Positions 9,401 to 24,400 are shown, numbered from the stretch's first letter. The stretch: 64,000 bases of DNA from Streptomyces albus subsp. albus (GCF_000725885.1 NZ_JODR01000009.1:310001-374000); one strand, 5' to 3'. Program-made: numbers and translations. Notes: generated by a model from the sequence alone, not told the origin.

Positions 9401-12400
9401 CCGTTCGAACCCGACCGGAACACCGTCCGGGTCCTTCGCCCACGCGACGTACCGGTCGAAGCCGGACAGCAGCGGCACCGCCTGCGCCCGCAGCGCCTGC
9501 CGGAGCGGAAGGTCCCTGTCCACCCCGATCCAGCCGCCGCCGACGCCGCGGATGTCCCGCTCGACCGGCCGCGGCGCACCCCAGCTCCTCCGCTGGACGG
9601 TGGCCCCGGCGACCCGCTCGGCGGTCTCGGCCGCCGCCGGGCGCACCGCCGGCAGCGGCGCGCTCTCCGCCAGTCGGCCACGGAGAATCCCGCCGCGCAC
9701 CGACAGCTCCTTCACGTCCAGCCAGGCCGGACGGGCGTAGCGGGCCGTGTCGGCGGACACCTGGCGGGCCCCGGACCCCTCCACGGCGACCAGCGCGGGC
9801 AGCGTCCCCGGCTGCTGCCTCGCCTGCTCGGCGCGCAGCGCCCGCCGCGCCTGGCGCTCGTCCAGGTGCAGGCGGTCCTCCGTCATCCGGACGGTCTGCG
9901 CCGCCACGCGGCCGTCCGGGCCGACCGGGACGCGGCCGGCCCACCACACCGTGGCCTTCACCGGAGGCAGCATCTCCAGCGCCGCCTGCCCCATTGCCGC
10001 CACCTCGGGGCGCAGCTCACGCAGCTCGGTGAGGAAGCCGTCCAGCCGGCGCAGCAAGGCGGCTTGTGCGGTCTGCACGCGCCCGGAGCGTCCCGGCGCC
10101 CACGACGTGCGCGCCGCCTCGACGCCGTCGGCGAGCTGCCGGAAGCCTTGCTGCTCACGCAGCAGCTTCGGCAGCGCCGTACGCGGCTGCTCGCCGTCCA
10201 GCCAGCGGCGCACGCTCCGCCGCAGCGGCTCGCCCCACGCCGGGCCCTCGTCCGTGGTGCGCAGCCCGGCCTCGTGCCACTCCTCGGCCAGGTGCAGCGC
10301 CGCCACGTGCGCGTCACCGAGCACGGCGTCGGTGCGGACCCCCGTCACCCCCCACGCCGGTGTCAGGCCACGCTCCCGCAGCCGGTGCAGGAACGCCGTC
10401 TCGTGCGGCAGCGGCAGGACGCCCACCGCCTCCGCCCAGGGGGTCAGCTCCTCGCGGGCCCAGCCGTAGAACTCGGCCGCGTCACCGGCCAGTGCCGCCC
10501 GCTCGGCGCTCTCCTCGGTGTCCGTACGCCCCGGCACGTCCACACGGTGCCAGGCGAAGACGATCTCCGCGAGCGACGCCTTGCCCTCCGGGAGCAGCGC
10601 TGCGATCAACGCCATGAGGAGGCCGCGCAGTTCGGCGCCGTCCACGCCGGGGATGTTCCGGTACGCCTCCAGGATGTGGAACGGCACCCAGCCGCCCCGC
10701 CCGTAGGGGATGCCGCGTTCGGCGAACAACTCGGGGTTGCCCGCGTCCCGCACCGACAGGGGCGGGTGCGCGGGGGCCGGCTCCGGCAGCAGTACGGCCG
10801 CCAGCGCCTCCACCAGCTCCGGTACCGTCGCCCTGCGCACGGCCGACGCGTCGTCCAGCAGTGTGGCGTCGGCGCCTTCCAGTGCCTCGGAGGGGCCGGA
10901 GCCCGGCAGGTGCCCGCCGACCCGCAGTCCCGCCCAGCGCGCCGCCCGCAGCACGCGCTCACTCCGCGCGAGCGTCCGGCCCGCCTCCCGCTCGAAGGCG
11001 AACGGATCGTAGGCCGCGTCGCGGTACACGGCCGCGAAGCCGCCGCCCGGTCCCTGCCGCCAGAACGGGCGGACCAGCCGGGCCTGCTCCTCCTCGACGG
11101 CGGCACGCTCCCTCGGGGCGTGCCGCGCCCAGCGCGGCTCGGGCCCACCGGGCGCGTTGACGAGCGACACCCCGGTCTCGGCGTCATCCGTCCCCGGGGG
11201 ATCGAGGCGCATCGGCACGTTCGCCGTGAAGACCACCGTGCGCCCCTGGTCGGCGAACCCCTGCCCCTGACTGCTGGTGCCGGGCTGCTCCGCGTCCGCC
11301 TCGCACGCCCACACCCGCACGGGTCCGTCGAGCAGCGGGCCCAGGTACCGGCCCACGGTGGAGGAGTCGAGGACAGCGCGGCCGAACCGGGTGACGGCCT
11401 GGAACCCGTACTGGGCGGAACCGTGCAGCACCGCCACCGCGCTGTCGAGCGGCCACTCGCCCCGCCCGACGGACAGCACCTCGTCGTCCTCGGTGGTGAT
11501 CCGGAACCGCCGGGTGTCCAGCAACTGTGGCACGGTGTCCGCCCACGACTGGTTCTCAAGACGCCAGTAGCGGCCGTACCAGTCACGTTCGTTGTAGAGG
11601 GCGACGCCACCAAAGGTGCGGCTCGTGCCGTCCGGGCGGCCCGGCGCGGTCACGCGGCGCGTGACGAGCAGTTGGTCGCCCCGCTGCTCCGGCAGCGGCG
11701 AGGGCACCTCCTCCTCGACCACGCGGTAGCCGGTCCGGCCCTCCCCGAGGTCGAGGAACGGTTCGACGGCGACGATGGTGAACCGGGTCCGCGCCGGGTA
11801 CAGCACCGCCCCCGCGGCGGGGTCCTGGGCGAACGGCGCGACGTTGACGCCGGAGGAGCCGGGCGCACCGCTCGTGATGCCGCGCACCTCACGCAGCAGC
11901 ACCACGCTCTCCCCCGTGCCCGCGGCTGGGTCCGCGCCGAACAGATCGGCCAAGGCACTCTCCGGGCCGGCCGACAGCGCGGAGAACGCGTCGCGTACGA
12001 CACCGTCGCCCACCGCGGGGACGTCCCTCGCGGACACCGTCTCGGCCAGGTGGGCGCGCCGTCCGTGGACGGGCAGCAGCGTCAGCGCCTCCGCCGTGAT
12101 CGCGGCGTGAGCCGCGACGTCCGCCCGCCATGCGGGGTCGTCGAGCAACCGCCCAATGGCGGCCAGAAGTTCGCCCAGCAGCGGGTCGGTCGCGGCGTCG
12201 GAGGCAGCGGGGCGCGGCTGGCGCCGGGCCCGCTCGGCCGCGCCGTGGAACGCCCGGTCGGCCTCCAGCAGCGACGGGTAGCGGTGCCGGCCGGTGACGA
12301 ACTCCCTCCGTACCGCGTCCAGGGTGCGCTCCCGGCGCCGGTCCAGGGCCGCCGGATCGTCCCCGTCCGCGAATAGCACCCGGTTCCCTGGCGCCAGGTA

Positions 12401-15400
12401 CAGCGCCGCCAGATGCCCCGGCTTGAGGTTGGCGCGCACCAACGACGGCTTGCGGTGGGCCAGCACCCACTCCTGCCACGCGGCGCGGCGTTCCCCGTCG
12501 CCCAGCGTCCAGTGGTGCGCGCCCGAGGCCGCGCCCGTCAGCCGCCGCACCGTCTCCACGGCCCCGGCGGGCACCAGGCCGCGCCGCGTCACCTGCCGCC
12601 AGTACGTCTCCTCGTGCGGCAGCCGCAGCGCCCGGCGTGGGGCGAACGCCCCCTCCACCCAACCGTGCAGTCCGGCCGCGTCCACCGCGTACGGATCGGG
12701 CTCGTTCTCGTCCCGCACCACCTGCTGGGACGCCACCAGCCCGTCCACCAGCGTGTGATCGCCCTGGGCCACGCCCACGGCCACCAGCGCCTGCCGGATC
12801 AGTACGAGGTCACCGTGGCCGAAGCCCAGCGCCCGTGCCACCTGGAGCAGGCGCCGCACCTCCGCGGCCGGGCCCTCGGACAGCAGGTGCCCGAGGCTCT
12901 CCAGCCGGGCACGCTCCTGCGCGGTGTACGGCTCGGTCTCCGGAATCCCCGTGGGCACGCCCGTGGTGTTCAGCTCCGGCCGCTCCCGCCACAGCCCGTC
13001 CAGTGTCGAGGACGCGTCGGGATTGCCGTAGGCGGCCGAGGCCACCATCGACACCAGCAGCTTCAGCGAGGTCGGACGGCGCTCCCACTTCTCCAGCGCT
13101 GCCCGGAACACCTCCAGGCGGCCGTCCTCGACGAACGCCTCCGCGGCCTTCTCGCGGGGGACGGAGCGGTCCCGCGCCAGGCGGTCCCACAGCCGCTCGG
13201 CGAAGTCCCGCACCGCGAGGCCGAGATTCAGCTCCGGCAGCACGGCCTCCGCGAGGGCACGCTCGTACCGGCGCTGGGCCAGCACGTAGTCGTCGTGCGC
13301 CGACGGCGAGCCGTGGACGGTACTGTCCGGGGCTGGCCGGTAGAAGGCGGGGTACCGCACGGGGACCTCGCCGGAAGCGGGGTCGGGGGTGGAGGCGGGG
13401 GCGGGTCCTGACAGTTCCGTCCACGGGTCGGTGTCCGTCCAGAGGCCGCGCCCGCTGCCGTCCCTTCCCAGCTCCGCCGCCGTACCCCCCGGCCCGGCCG
13501 CGGACAGGGTCACACCCCGCCCGGCGCCGGCCGCCTCGCTCATGCCGCTCTTCCGCTGACCGCTGCCGCCCTTCTTCTTCCCGAAGGGCAGCTTCCACTT
13601 GCCCAGTGCGGACTTGGTGCCGCCGGACGACTTCTTGCCGACGCCGGAAGCGTCCTTCTGGACCGGGCCGCTGCTGCCCTGGGCCGGTCCGCCGTCGTCC
13701 GGCTGCGGCGGTTCGAGGGCGCCGGGCAACGGGAGGTACGGGTCGAGCTCCTCCACGATCATGTGGACGTACGGGCGACGGTCCGAGCCGGCGGCCGGCT
13801 CGATCACCTGCACGAACACCACGCGCAGCTCGGTGTGCTCCGCGTACCGCACCATGCCGCCGGGCACCCGCGGGGCCTGCGACTCCAGCACGTCGTACAC
13901 GGCCCGCACGCGGCCGGGCCCGGCCGCGTTCCGCGGATCACTCGCCGCGTCCCGCGCAGCCTGTTCGTCGGTGTGCCCGGCGTCGAACGGCAGCGCCTCG
14001 ACGACACGCACGCGCTCCCACGACGACGCGGGCACCTCGCCCAGCACCCGCGCCCGCACCGGCTGCCGGTCCGGCCGCGACGCCAGCTCCACCAGCGCCT
14101 CGCCCGCCATCGCCCGGTCCAGCGGCGACAGCCGGCCGGCGTCTCCCGCCGCCTCCAGCCGCGCCAGCGCGATCCGGTATGCCAGGCTCAGCCCCTCGAA
14201 CTCCGGCAGCTTCCTCTCCTGCGGGGTGGCCGTCTGCTCGTACACCACCTCGTGCGGCAGCCGCAGGCGCGCCAACAGGTCCGGGTCGGTGGTCCGCTCC
14301 CGCGGGCGGGACAGCTCGTCCAGACCCCGGTACAGCTCCGCGCCACCGCCGAACAGCGCGGCGGCCTCCCGCGCGTCGTTGTCGCCGTTGAAGCGGCCAC
14401 CCATGTACTCGGTCGCCAGGTGAAGCATCTCGTAGAGCGAGTTCCGGTGCCGCATGTGCGCCAGGACCGCCTCACGGAACAGCGACACGTCACCTTCCGC
14501 ATGAGTGACGGTCTCCCTGAACTGCTCGATGGGGGCGAGAGCCGGCGTGCGCCTGCCGGTCACCATGGGAACGCCTCGCTCCGCGCGCCACCTGTCGACC
14601 GCGGCCCGCTCCGCCGCGTCCGCCGGTCTCGGCGCGGGAATCGCCTGAGGGTAGACGGAGATCACGACGAAGAGAGCCATCACCTGGTGCAGGTCGGCCC
14701 GCGAGGCGGGGTCGGCCAGCCGCCGCACCTCCGTATCGAGCCGCTGCGGGTCGGTGCTCTCCGGCAGTGACAGGGCCCGCGCGACCCTCCTGTGCAGCTC
14801 GTCCTCGGGCGTCCTCTTGTCCCACACGGTGCCCAGTCCGCGCTTCGCCACCGCCAGCACCTCGGGGTCGCGCGTCCACACCTCGACCAGCGCCGTCTCG
14901 TACCGCTCGGCCGCCTCCATCCAGCCGGGCAGCCCGTACAGCTCCTGCGGCAGCGTCGGCCGCCCGGCCGCACTGCGCGCCGCGTCCCGCAGCTGCCGCG
15001 CCACCTCCCGCACGGTGCGCGGCTCGTGGTGCTTCCACTCCGGCGCCGCTTGGCCCGGCTCCCGCACCAACTGGAGGGCGTTCGTGCGGCCGCCTCCCCT
15101 GACCCTGACCGTCGGGGCGTCGACACCGCGCCGCATCGCGTCGGCCACCTGCGTGGCGGCGGACGGCTTGACGAGACCGCCCCCGTCGGCCGCCGTGTAG
15201 CACGACTGGGCCACGATGCGCGGACCCGTCAGCTGACGACCGAGGAAGAGGCCCCACCGCCGGTTGTCGAAGGTCTGCAGCCCGAAGGGACTGTTGCCCT
15301 CCGTGGCCCAACCGGTGCCGTGAGCACCGTAGGAGACGACTTGGGAGGCGAGACCGGCCCAGGTCGTCGGCGTGCTGCCCACCGGGGTACGGCTCCAGTC

Positions 15401-18400
15401 GACCACCGTGTACGCAGTCGCCGAGGAGATTCTCCCCATGGCATCGGAAAGCACGTACCAGTCGACCGTGTCGAAGCCGGCGAGGTGGCGCGGCCTCCCC
15501 TGGGCATCGGAGAGCGGGCGGAAGACGATCTCCCGCTGCCACGCCTTCTCCGGCAGCGGCTTCTCCACCTCCCGGGCCGCCGCCCAGAGGTACTCCACAC
15601 CGTCGATCACGCCGAGGACGGGCGCCTCCGTCAGCTTCGCCCTGGTCGGAGCGGAGTTGACGAGCTGCCCCGAGGCGGGGTCCGCCGCGAAGGGGGAGAT
15701 GTCCACGCCGGTGGAGTTCACCAGCGACACCACCACCGTACGGCGCCCCGCGGCAGCGGCCTGGCGCAGGGCGACGTCACGGAGCACCGTGCCCTCCGCC
15801 GGCAGTTCCAACACGCCTCCCTGCGCCGGCAGCTCCTCCACCGGCACGAGCCAGTAACCCGGCCTGCCGTGCGGAAGCGTCGGCAGGCGCCACAGCGCCT
15901 CCCGCCACATCGCGGTGTGCGTGCGCAGCGTGTCCAGCCACGCGCGGTCGGCGAACAGCTCCCGGGTCCGCGCGCGCAGTTCCGGCAGGCCCGCGCCCCG
16001 GCCGGCGAGAGCGGCGAAGCGCGCGTCGCCGAGCAGCGTCCGCGGATACCGGCCCTGCCCCTGGAAGACCCGCTCCACCTTCCGCAGGGCCCGTTCCACC
16101 AGTCCGGGCGGTACGCCCTCGCCCTCCAGCAGCCGCGAATCCAGCAGCGCACCATCCGTACTACCCAGGTACAGGGCCTGCACGTGGGAGTCGTTGAGGT
16201 TCGCGCGCAGCATCGGCACGGGGCCCTGTTCGAAGTGCTGCCGCAGCCAGCGGCGGTAGGCGGCCCGGCGTTCCGGTTCGATGTCGAGGGCGGCCGTGAG
16301 TGCGGCGTCGTAGCGGTAGAGCGGAGTGATCCGCGCCAGCCGCGGAGCGTCCAGCACCTCCTTGCCCAATCCGGCGCGGTACACCACGCGGTGCGGCAGC
16401 CGCAGATCCCCGAGGGGCGCGTCGGACAGTGCGCCGGCGTGACTCCGCGGGTCGACGGCGGTCTCCAGCCAGCCGTAGAAGGACGCGCCATCGACCACCC
16501 GCGTGTCGGTCGTGAACTCGTCGAGTATGCCCAGCTCCTGTCCCTCTCGCGCGATCTCCCAGGCCGAATGGCCGTCCGGCCGTGCCAGGTTGTCGAGCAG
16601 CCAGATGTTCAGCAGCACCGACCGGTCGACCCAGGACGCCTCAAGGAAGCGCAGCACCTGGAAATACCGGCGCGTCGCCTCCGCACGCCCCTTGCGCGGC
16701 CGCAGCCCGCGCCGGGTCAGCTCCGCCCGCTCGGCGGCGCTGTAGGGGACGGCCCGCGGTGTGCCTGTGGGGATCCTGAACGTGTTGAGGTGCGGCCGGT
16801 CGCGCCACAGCCTGCTCAGTGTGAACGGCTTCGGCTGGTCGGAGAACCCGACGGCCCGCACGAACAACTCCGTGAAGGCTTCCTTGCGCTGCGGCGACCG
16901 GTCCAGCAGGTCCTCCAGCTCCTGTGCGGGTGCGGCGGACCGCGCGCCGTCGCCCAGGAAGACCCGCGCGGTCCGGTCCCGGTCGCCGTAGTGCTGGATC
17001 AGGTAGTTCCACAGTCCACGGGCCGCCGCCGGCGCGTGCCATGCCGGGTAGGCGTCCGACACCTTGCCCAGCGCCGCCTCGTACCGCTCCGCCTGGGCCG
17101 CGTACTCGGCCGTCCCGTACAGCGCCGGGTAGAGCGGGACGAGGGGCCGTGGCGGCGCGGGCTGCTTCTGCGCGGGCGCGTTCCAGTACCGGCGGTCCGG
17201 GTACTCGGACTCGTGCGCGTCCTGCCACGTCAACTGCTCACCCGGACGCGGGTGCAGCTCGACGCGGCCGTCGGGGTGTGTCAGCCGCCAGAACGACAGC
17301 CCGCCCGACGCGTCGAGCAGAAGGTGGAGGACCGGGGCCTGGCCCTGGCCCGCGGGGGGTGTGAGTGCCGAGCCCGCGGTGAAGTCACGGGTGCGCAGGC
17401 CCGCGGCGTGCGCCTCGTGCAGCATCCGCGTCAACTCGGCCGCGGCCACCGCGTTCCCGCCGGGGTTGCAGGGCAGTGCCCACAGCTCCTGTGTCCCGGC
17501 GCGTGCGGTCAGGGCGCGCACTGCCGCGCCCCGCCCGTAGGCGAGGGCCTGCGGCTCGGCGTGCGAACCGAAGAAGTACACGTGGGACGGGTCGGTGCGG
17601 GGTGCCGTCGTCCGGGCTGTCTGCAACCGGCCGGCCGGCGTGCGCCGCCACAGCCGGACCTCCCGCACCTGGGGCACCTGGTCCCAGAAGGAGCGGACCG
17701 CCCAGTCGGATTGCGGGTAGACGCCCTCGCCGACGGGTCGCCCGTCGCTGCCGGTCACCTGCCGCCACTGCAAGCCGCCGGGCTCCCATCCCTGCGGCGC
17801 CACCCGCACGCTGAGGGAGGGGTGCGCGGCCTCGCCGTGGCGCTGCCGGCCGTCGTGCGACTCCTCGGTGCCGCGCCTCCGCTTGCGGCCCTGCGTGCTC
17901 CCGGCGCTCGGGTCCTGGCCGCGGTCCTGGCCCTGGCCTGGGCCGTGGGTCGAGCCGGTCGCCCCGGGGCGGGTCGTGCCGGGGTTTCCGGCCGTCGGGC
18001 CCGGGGGCGCGGGCGGCGGAGCGGTGCTCTGCCCGGAGGCGTCCGCGTCGAGGTCCGCCAACCTGACGTGCCAGTACGGGCGTCGGTCCTCTCCGCGGCG
18101 GGGGGTGATTTCACGCGCCTGGACGATCCGCAGCGTGGTCGTCTCCACGAAGCGCGCCCCGTTCTCCCGCGTCGCTGTCGCGGCCAGGCCTGTGTACTCG
18201 GCCAGCACCCGCACCTGGCCGGCCGGCAGCGTGCGGAAGGACGCCGGCAGGCCCTCGTCCATCGACGGGCGGTCCCGGCGTGCGCCCTGGAGCTGGTCCA
18301 CCCGGAAGGTCGGCTGCGTGAGCGTCCCCTCCGGCAACTCTGCCGTGATCCAGACCTTCTGCCGCTGCCGCCCCCGCCGGGACGCCAGCGCCCGGACCCC

Positions 18401-21400
18401 GGCGACGGCCTGCTCCCGGTCCTCGGGCGCCAGTCGGCTGGGGGAGCCCGTCAGCTCCAGCCGTATCACCGCCCGGCGCTGGGCCTCGTCCAACGCGGCG
18501 TAGCCGCGGATCTGCTCCGCGCTCGCGTCCGTCACCCGCGCGACGACCACGTCCTGCGGCAACGGGGCCCGTTCCTGTGCGCCCCGGCCGTCCGTCCGTT
18601 CCCACGGCCTCAGCAGCGTGTCCACGGCCCGGTAGAACCCGGCGCCGCCGAGGGCGAGGGACAGGGACAGCGCGTCGCTCCCCCCGGTCGCCTTCTGCAC
18701 CGTCTCCCGGCTGCCGAGCGCCACGTCCGGCAGGCTGTGGGCGCCCGACGCCGCCAGCGCGTCGCGGAAGAAGAGGACGTCCGCGGGACGCGCGCTCACC
18801 AGCCGTCCGAAGGTGTGCATGAGGCGGCTCACGACCGATGCGCCCGAGCGGGTGGCGAGGCCGTTCACGAAGCGCTCCTCGTGCACCGCCTCGCGCGGTC
18901 CCCGCGGGACGAACGTGTCGGTCACGGCGTGGAACACGTGCAGCGCGCGGCCGAAGTCCGCCCTGGAGCGCGCCTGTGCCAGTCCCGCCACCGCGCGGTC
19001 GAGCGGACGGTCGCCCGCCCGGCCTTCCTGCTCCGGTGTCTCCGCCGGCAGTCCGAGGATCTCCGCCACCCGCTCCCGGAGTGCGGGGTGGTGGGACTGC
19101 CGGCGGAAGGCCACGGCGGCGGCCCGGCCGGCCATGGCGCGCACGCCGGGATCCTGAAGCAGCGCCGCCCGCACGGCCTCCGTGTAGGCACGGGCCGCCT
19201 CCTCCCAGTAGCCCGACATGACGGCCCCCTGCTCCCAGGGCGCGGCCTTCGGCAGCGGCTGGTGGGCCGTGCTCATCTGGTCCCTGGTCCGGGGCCGCAC
19301 CACGACCCATTCGGGGTCCGGCCCGCCCTGCTCGGCCACCAGCCACTGGAGGTCGTGGACATCGTGGTGGGACCTGCCCAACTGCAGGGTGCCGACGGCC
19401 CCGGCGACGGGATGGCGCGAGGAGTCGGCCACGAGCTGTGCCTGCGAGGCCGCTCCGTGCTGTCCGTCCGACCAGGCCCGGCCCACGTCGCTCTGCGGGA
19501 CGACCACCGGCATGTCACCGGGCGCCCCCAGCCCCGACATCAGCCGGCCCACGACGTTCCCGACATCGAAGCCCGTAAGCCAGCGCCCGCCGTGCGGGCC
19601 CGGGACCCAGTGGAGGGTCTGCGTACCGTAGAGGTAGAGCCGCGCCGTCTCCGCCTCGCGCCCCGCCCACGGGGTGGGCCGCATCTCGGAGACCTGGCCG
19701 TCGTGGACAGCCGCGTACCGCGCCATCCGCGCGGCCACCCGCTGCGGGGTCTCCGACGCGAGCAGCGAGTGCGGGTACAGGCTGATGTCGAGCCCCTCGC
19801 CCGGCCCTCCGGTCACATGGGCGAGGATCTCCCGCTCCCGCGCGGGAAGCAGGGGCTGTTCGACCCGGCGCACGGTGACGATGTCGTACGTGAAGCCGCC
19901 CTGCCTGTGCCCGCCCGCAGGGGCTGTCCCGGTCCGGAAGCCGGTGATCTGAAGCACCGTGTCCTTGCCGGGGATCGCCGTTCCCCTGGTGGGGTCGGCG
20001 GCCATCGGCGAGATGTCGTGGGCGGAGGTGTCCTCCCATTCGAGCAGCACCTGCGGTGGCGCACCCGCCGCCCGGCGGGCGTCCCGCTGCTTCGCGATCC
20101 GCGGCACCAGCACGGACGACACCCGTTCGGGCCGAAGCGTCCACCCGTCGAAGCCATCGGTCAGCAGCCTGTCACCGAGACGCAGGCCGCCCGGGTCCAG
20201 ATTCGCCAACTGGTACGCCCGGACACCGGGCGGTGTGGGAGGGAGCATGGCGAGGCCCGCGCGTGCCATGGCCATGCTGGTGACCACCGCTTCCCGGAGC
20301 CCGCGCTGCTCGACCATGACCCGGGCACGTCGCAGCAACTGCTCCTCGGGCCTTCCGAGATCCACCAGCACCGTGAAATCCGGGTCGGCCGTCAGCAACT
20401 GGGGCATCGTCAGGTGGCCCGCCCGCGCCGCCCGGATCGCCGCCGCGATGCGGGCCATCAGCACGCGTCGCGCCACGTCCTCGGTGCCGTGCTCGATCAC
20501 CGGGTCGAACAGTGCGGCATCGGTGGAGGCCAGGTTCAGTGCCCACACGTGCTCTGTTGTCAGGTCGCGGCCCAGCATGCCGCTGTGCAGCCGCAGGGGC
20601 GAGAGGGCATAGGCCTCCCGCGTCTCCGCGCCTACGGACTGGAGCCCTGAGACCTCGGTGCCGCCCACGCCGTCGAGTGTGCGCAGGTCCCGGTCCACGC
20701 CGAGCCCCCGCACGGGGACCGTGGCCGCCCGGATGGCCTGCCGTATCAGGTGGTGGTGCGGGCGGTGCTGCCACTGGCGGTGCTGGTCGCTGACCAGGTG
20801 CGCGGAGAACTGGGGTGTCAGTACGGCGTGCACCCAGTCGTAGAGGCCGACGCCGTCGACGACGGACAGGTCCGGGTCGGTCTCGTCCCGTATTCCGGCG
20901 TCGTGGGCGGCCCGCAGCTTCTCCCACAGCGAGTGTCCGGTGTCCAGGCCCAGCACGGCGTTGCGGAAGGACAGCCGTTGCCTGCGGTTCAGCGGCAGCA
21001 GAGCGGCTGCCTGGAAGAGGAGCCGAAGGCGTGCGATGGTCTTCCCGGTCACCCGCAGTCCTCGCCGGGTGAACTCCTCCCCGGCGAAGACGTGCCGGGG
21101 CAGCGCCTCCTCCGGCCCGCCCGTCGGGATGCCGGTCGTGTTGAGCGCGGGCCGCTCCCGCAGCAGACCCACCAGTCCGTACCGCGACGTCCCGGTGCCG
21201 TGGACGGCCGAGGCCAGCGCCCGGAACAAGTCGCCGACCCACGTACCGGGCGAGTTCACCAGTGTGTCCAGGAGCACGACGGGGTTCGCCCCCGCCCCCC
21301 GGTCGGGGAAGAACGCGCTCGCCGCCCCTACCCGGCCGTAGTACTCGGACAGCAGAGCCCGCGTCTGCTCGATCACGGTCTTCACGGCCGCGCGGCTCTC

Positions 21401-24400
21401 CGGCTGCAGCATGGCCTGTTCCACGAACTTCTCGTAGTTCTCGGCGACGCCGCGGTGCTCGGCGTCCCTGGCGGCGGCGCCGTCCGACAGGACCACGAAG
21501 CCGCTGTCGCCCACCGCGTCCACCGCGTCCGCCGTGGCACCGCCGCCCTCGGCGTGCCGGGCGGCATGCGCGTCCCCGGTGTCCTCGGCGACACCGCGGT
21601 AGCGGTCGTCCTGGTACACGGCCGGCATGCGGGGCGGGTACGCCACCCGCGGTGCGGTGTTCCAGTACACCGGCTCGGGGACGGCCGCCTCCTGCCGCCG
21701 GTGCCAGGTGACCGGCCGGTGCCGTACCGGCTCGCCGCCGTCGGGCCCGTACACGTCCCAGCTCGCTCCGCCCAGGGAGGCCAGGTGCGCCAGCACATGG
21801 AGCTGGGGAGGCTCGCCCCCGGGCCCCGGCGTGACGGCCATCGGCGCCGGGACGGCGTGCAGGTGCAGCCCCCACTCGCGGGCCAGCCCACGCAAGTCCC
21901 GCTCGACGGCCTCCCGTTCGGCCGCGCTGTCCTCCGGCCCGGTGACGCCGAACGCCACGACCAGGTTGCTCCGCCCGTCCCCGCTCGCCCGCCGGGCGGC
22001 CGAGCGGATGCGGTCGAGGTTCTCCTCGCGGGAGGCGCTGCGCGCGGCCACCCAGTCCGTCGCCGCACGCTCCTCGGGCGACAGCGGTATCGGCAGCCGT
22101 CCCCAGGCGAGTCCTCCGCCGTCGTGCCACTCCCGGAAGACGACCTCGGTGGCCTCCGGCAGCCTGTCGTAGAACCACCGCGCCTCGGTGTCCGGGGCGT
22201 TGAAGTACCCGGCCGCCGCGGCCCGGCCGGCCTGCCGGCCGGTGAACTCGACGCGCTCCACCGCGTAGAGGCCGGCCACCGCCGACTCCGGCTGCGGACG
22301 CGCCGGTGCCAGGAACGCGCCCAGATTCAGCCTCGTTCCCGGTTCCACGTCCCGCTCACCGGGCGGCACCCGGCCGCCGTAGTGCAGCGCGGTGAACGTC
22401 TCCATCGGGGGGATCAGCTGGTGTTCGGGCCGCTCGACCATGGTGGCGCCGTCGGTGAGGTCGGCCAACTCGACCATGCCGCGGGTGGCGTGCGCCTCTC
22501 CCCTCTCGTGGTGGGTCAGCAGCCTTTCCTCCCACGGCGTGCGGGGGCCGACCCGGACGGTGCTGGAGCCCCGGTTGACCAGCTCCTCGTCCGGGAAGGG
22601 CACGTCCGTGCGCCAGCCCGTTCCGGCCGCACCCGGCTCCGGCACCCGCGACACGCGCCCGCCCCGGTAGGCGCGCACGTACGACGGCCGCCCCTGCCCG
22701 TCCGGCAACGCGTGCAGCGCCGCCCGGAGACCCGAGCCGTCCGCCCAGCCCAGCGCACCCGGCGCCGTGAACTCCCACACGGTGCCGTTCCACCGGGACG
22801 TCAGCTCCTCGTACGCCGCGGTCGGCCGCTCACCACCGTCACCGCAGAACAGCACCCACAGGTCCGAGAGCCCCGCGCCGCCCGGCTGGAACACCCGCCA
22901 GGCCGCATAGCGCGCCACCTGCTCCGGAGGCACGACGCCGCCGTGCCCGAAGAAGAACAGCACGCCCGGACCGAACCCCAGCCCGTGCCCACGAGCACCC
23001 TGACCCACCGTCGCGGGCCACTCGAACAGCGTGTCCACCGTCGGCAGCAGCGGCAGGAACGGCTCCCGCACCGCCCATCCCCGCGGCGAGTGGAACCCGG
23101 CGAAGAAGCGGCCGACTCCGGCGGTGCCGTGCCGGAACACACCCGTGGCCGGGGACGGTTCCCGCACCCCGCGCGGCACCCCGTGGGACAGGGAGGACAC
23201 CCCCGGAGCCGCGCCCCGGGATGCCACCGCCGAGGACGCCCTGCTGTCCCGTTCGACGTCGGCGTCCGAGCCGGTGCCCGACTCCATGTCCGTGTCGTCG
23301 GGGGAGGGGATGACACCGGGGCCGGGCGGCAGCTGGTCGTCGCCGGCCGCGGGCCCGCGCTCCGCGTCCGTCACCTGGACGTGCCAGTACGGGACGCCGA
23401 ACTCGTCCTCCGGCTCGGCCCACCGGGCGCGCACCTCCCGCAGCCGCGTCCCGTCCGCGAACCGTGCCCAGCCGCGCGGTGTCGTCGCCGACGCCGACCC
23501 CACGTACTCGTAGAGGGCCGGTACCGTTCCGGGCGCATGCCGGCTGGGCTGGGCGGCGGCTCGGCCCGCCTGCCCGGGGTCGTCGAAGAGGACCCCGGCC
23601 AGCCCCTCCTCGAACACGCGGCCGGGCTGCACGACGGCCGCCGCCTGCGGAATCGGCTCCCGCCACCAGCGCCGGGCCGGCTGCTGCTGACGGGACGCCA
23701 GTTCGCGCACCGCGTCCGACGCCGAGGACCGGTCGGCCGCCCCCAACTCCCGTGGGTCGCCTCCCAGGTCGAGCAGTGCCAGGGCGAGTTGCCGCTCGCC
23801 GCTCAGCTCCGTGAAGCCCGGCACCTGAGTGCGGGCCCGGTCCGCCAGCTGGCCGGCCGCGAGCACGTCCTGCGGGATACGCAGCCGGGCCAGCAGCTCG
23901 GGGTCGTCGGTCGACTGCCGCGGCCGCAGCCACGCGTCCACCGCCCGGAGGAACTCCGGTGCGCCGCGCAGGGCGGCGAGCCGCGCCGGGTCGAACGCCC
24001 CGGCCGAGCCCTCCCAGTCGGGCGCGCTTCCCAGCACGACGTCCAGCAGGCTGAAGGTCGTCGGCGGCAGCATGGCCAGCAGGACCTTCTGGAACTGCCG
24101 CATCCGGTCGGGGGCCGAGGACACCAGGGTCGTGTAGGCGGAGGTCAGCGCGGACACGACCGGGGCCGTGCCGAAGGTGCGCATCCCCGACATGGTGCCC
24201 GGCCGGACCGGGGTGTCCCTCTCGACCTCGGCCGGATCCACCGGCTCACCGGACGCCACGGCACGGAAGACCTCCCAGGCGGTGGCCAGGGCGACAGGGG
24301 AGTCGTCGTTCTCCAGCCGCTGGACCGCCGTGTCGAGCGGACGGGCGCCGGGCGACTGCTGCTGTCCCGGTGCCTCCTGGGGCTGGCCCAGCAGCGGTGC

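Noticed and set aside
6800..12376. Long plus-strand open frame (1,858 codons)
   Set aside because: It is antisense to the repeat array, with Arg/His/Gly/Pro-rich composition and no recognisable domain; such frames arise when a high-GC gene is read in the opposite phase.
14792..20650. Long plus-strand open frame (1,952 codons)
   Set aside because: Antisense shadow of the giant gene with Arg/Gly/His-rich, domain-free translation.
21000..21700. Insertion sequence or other transposable element causing the internal duplications
   Set aside because: No transposase, terminal inverted repeats or frame breaks are seen; the repeats are whole domains in one continuous frame.
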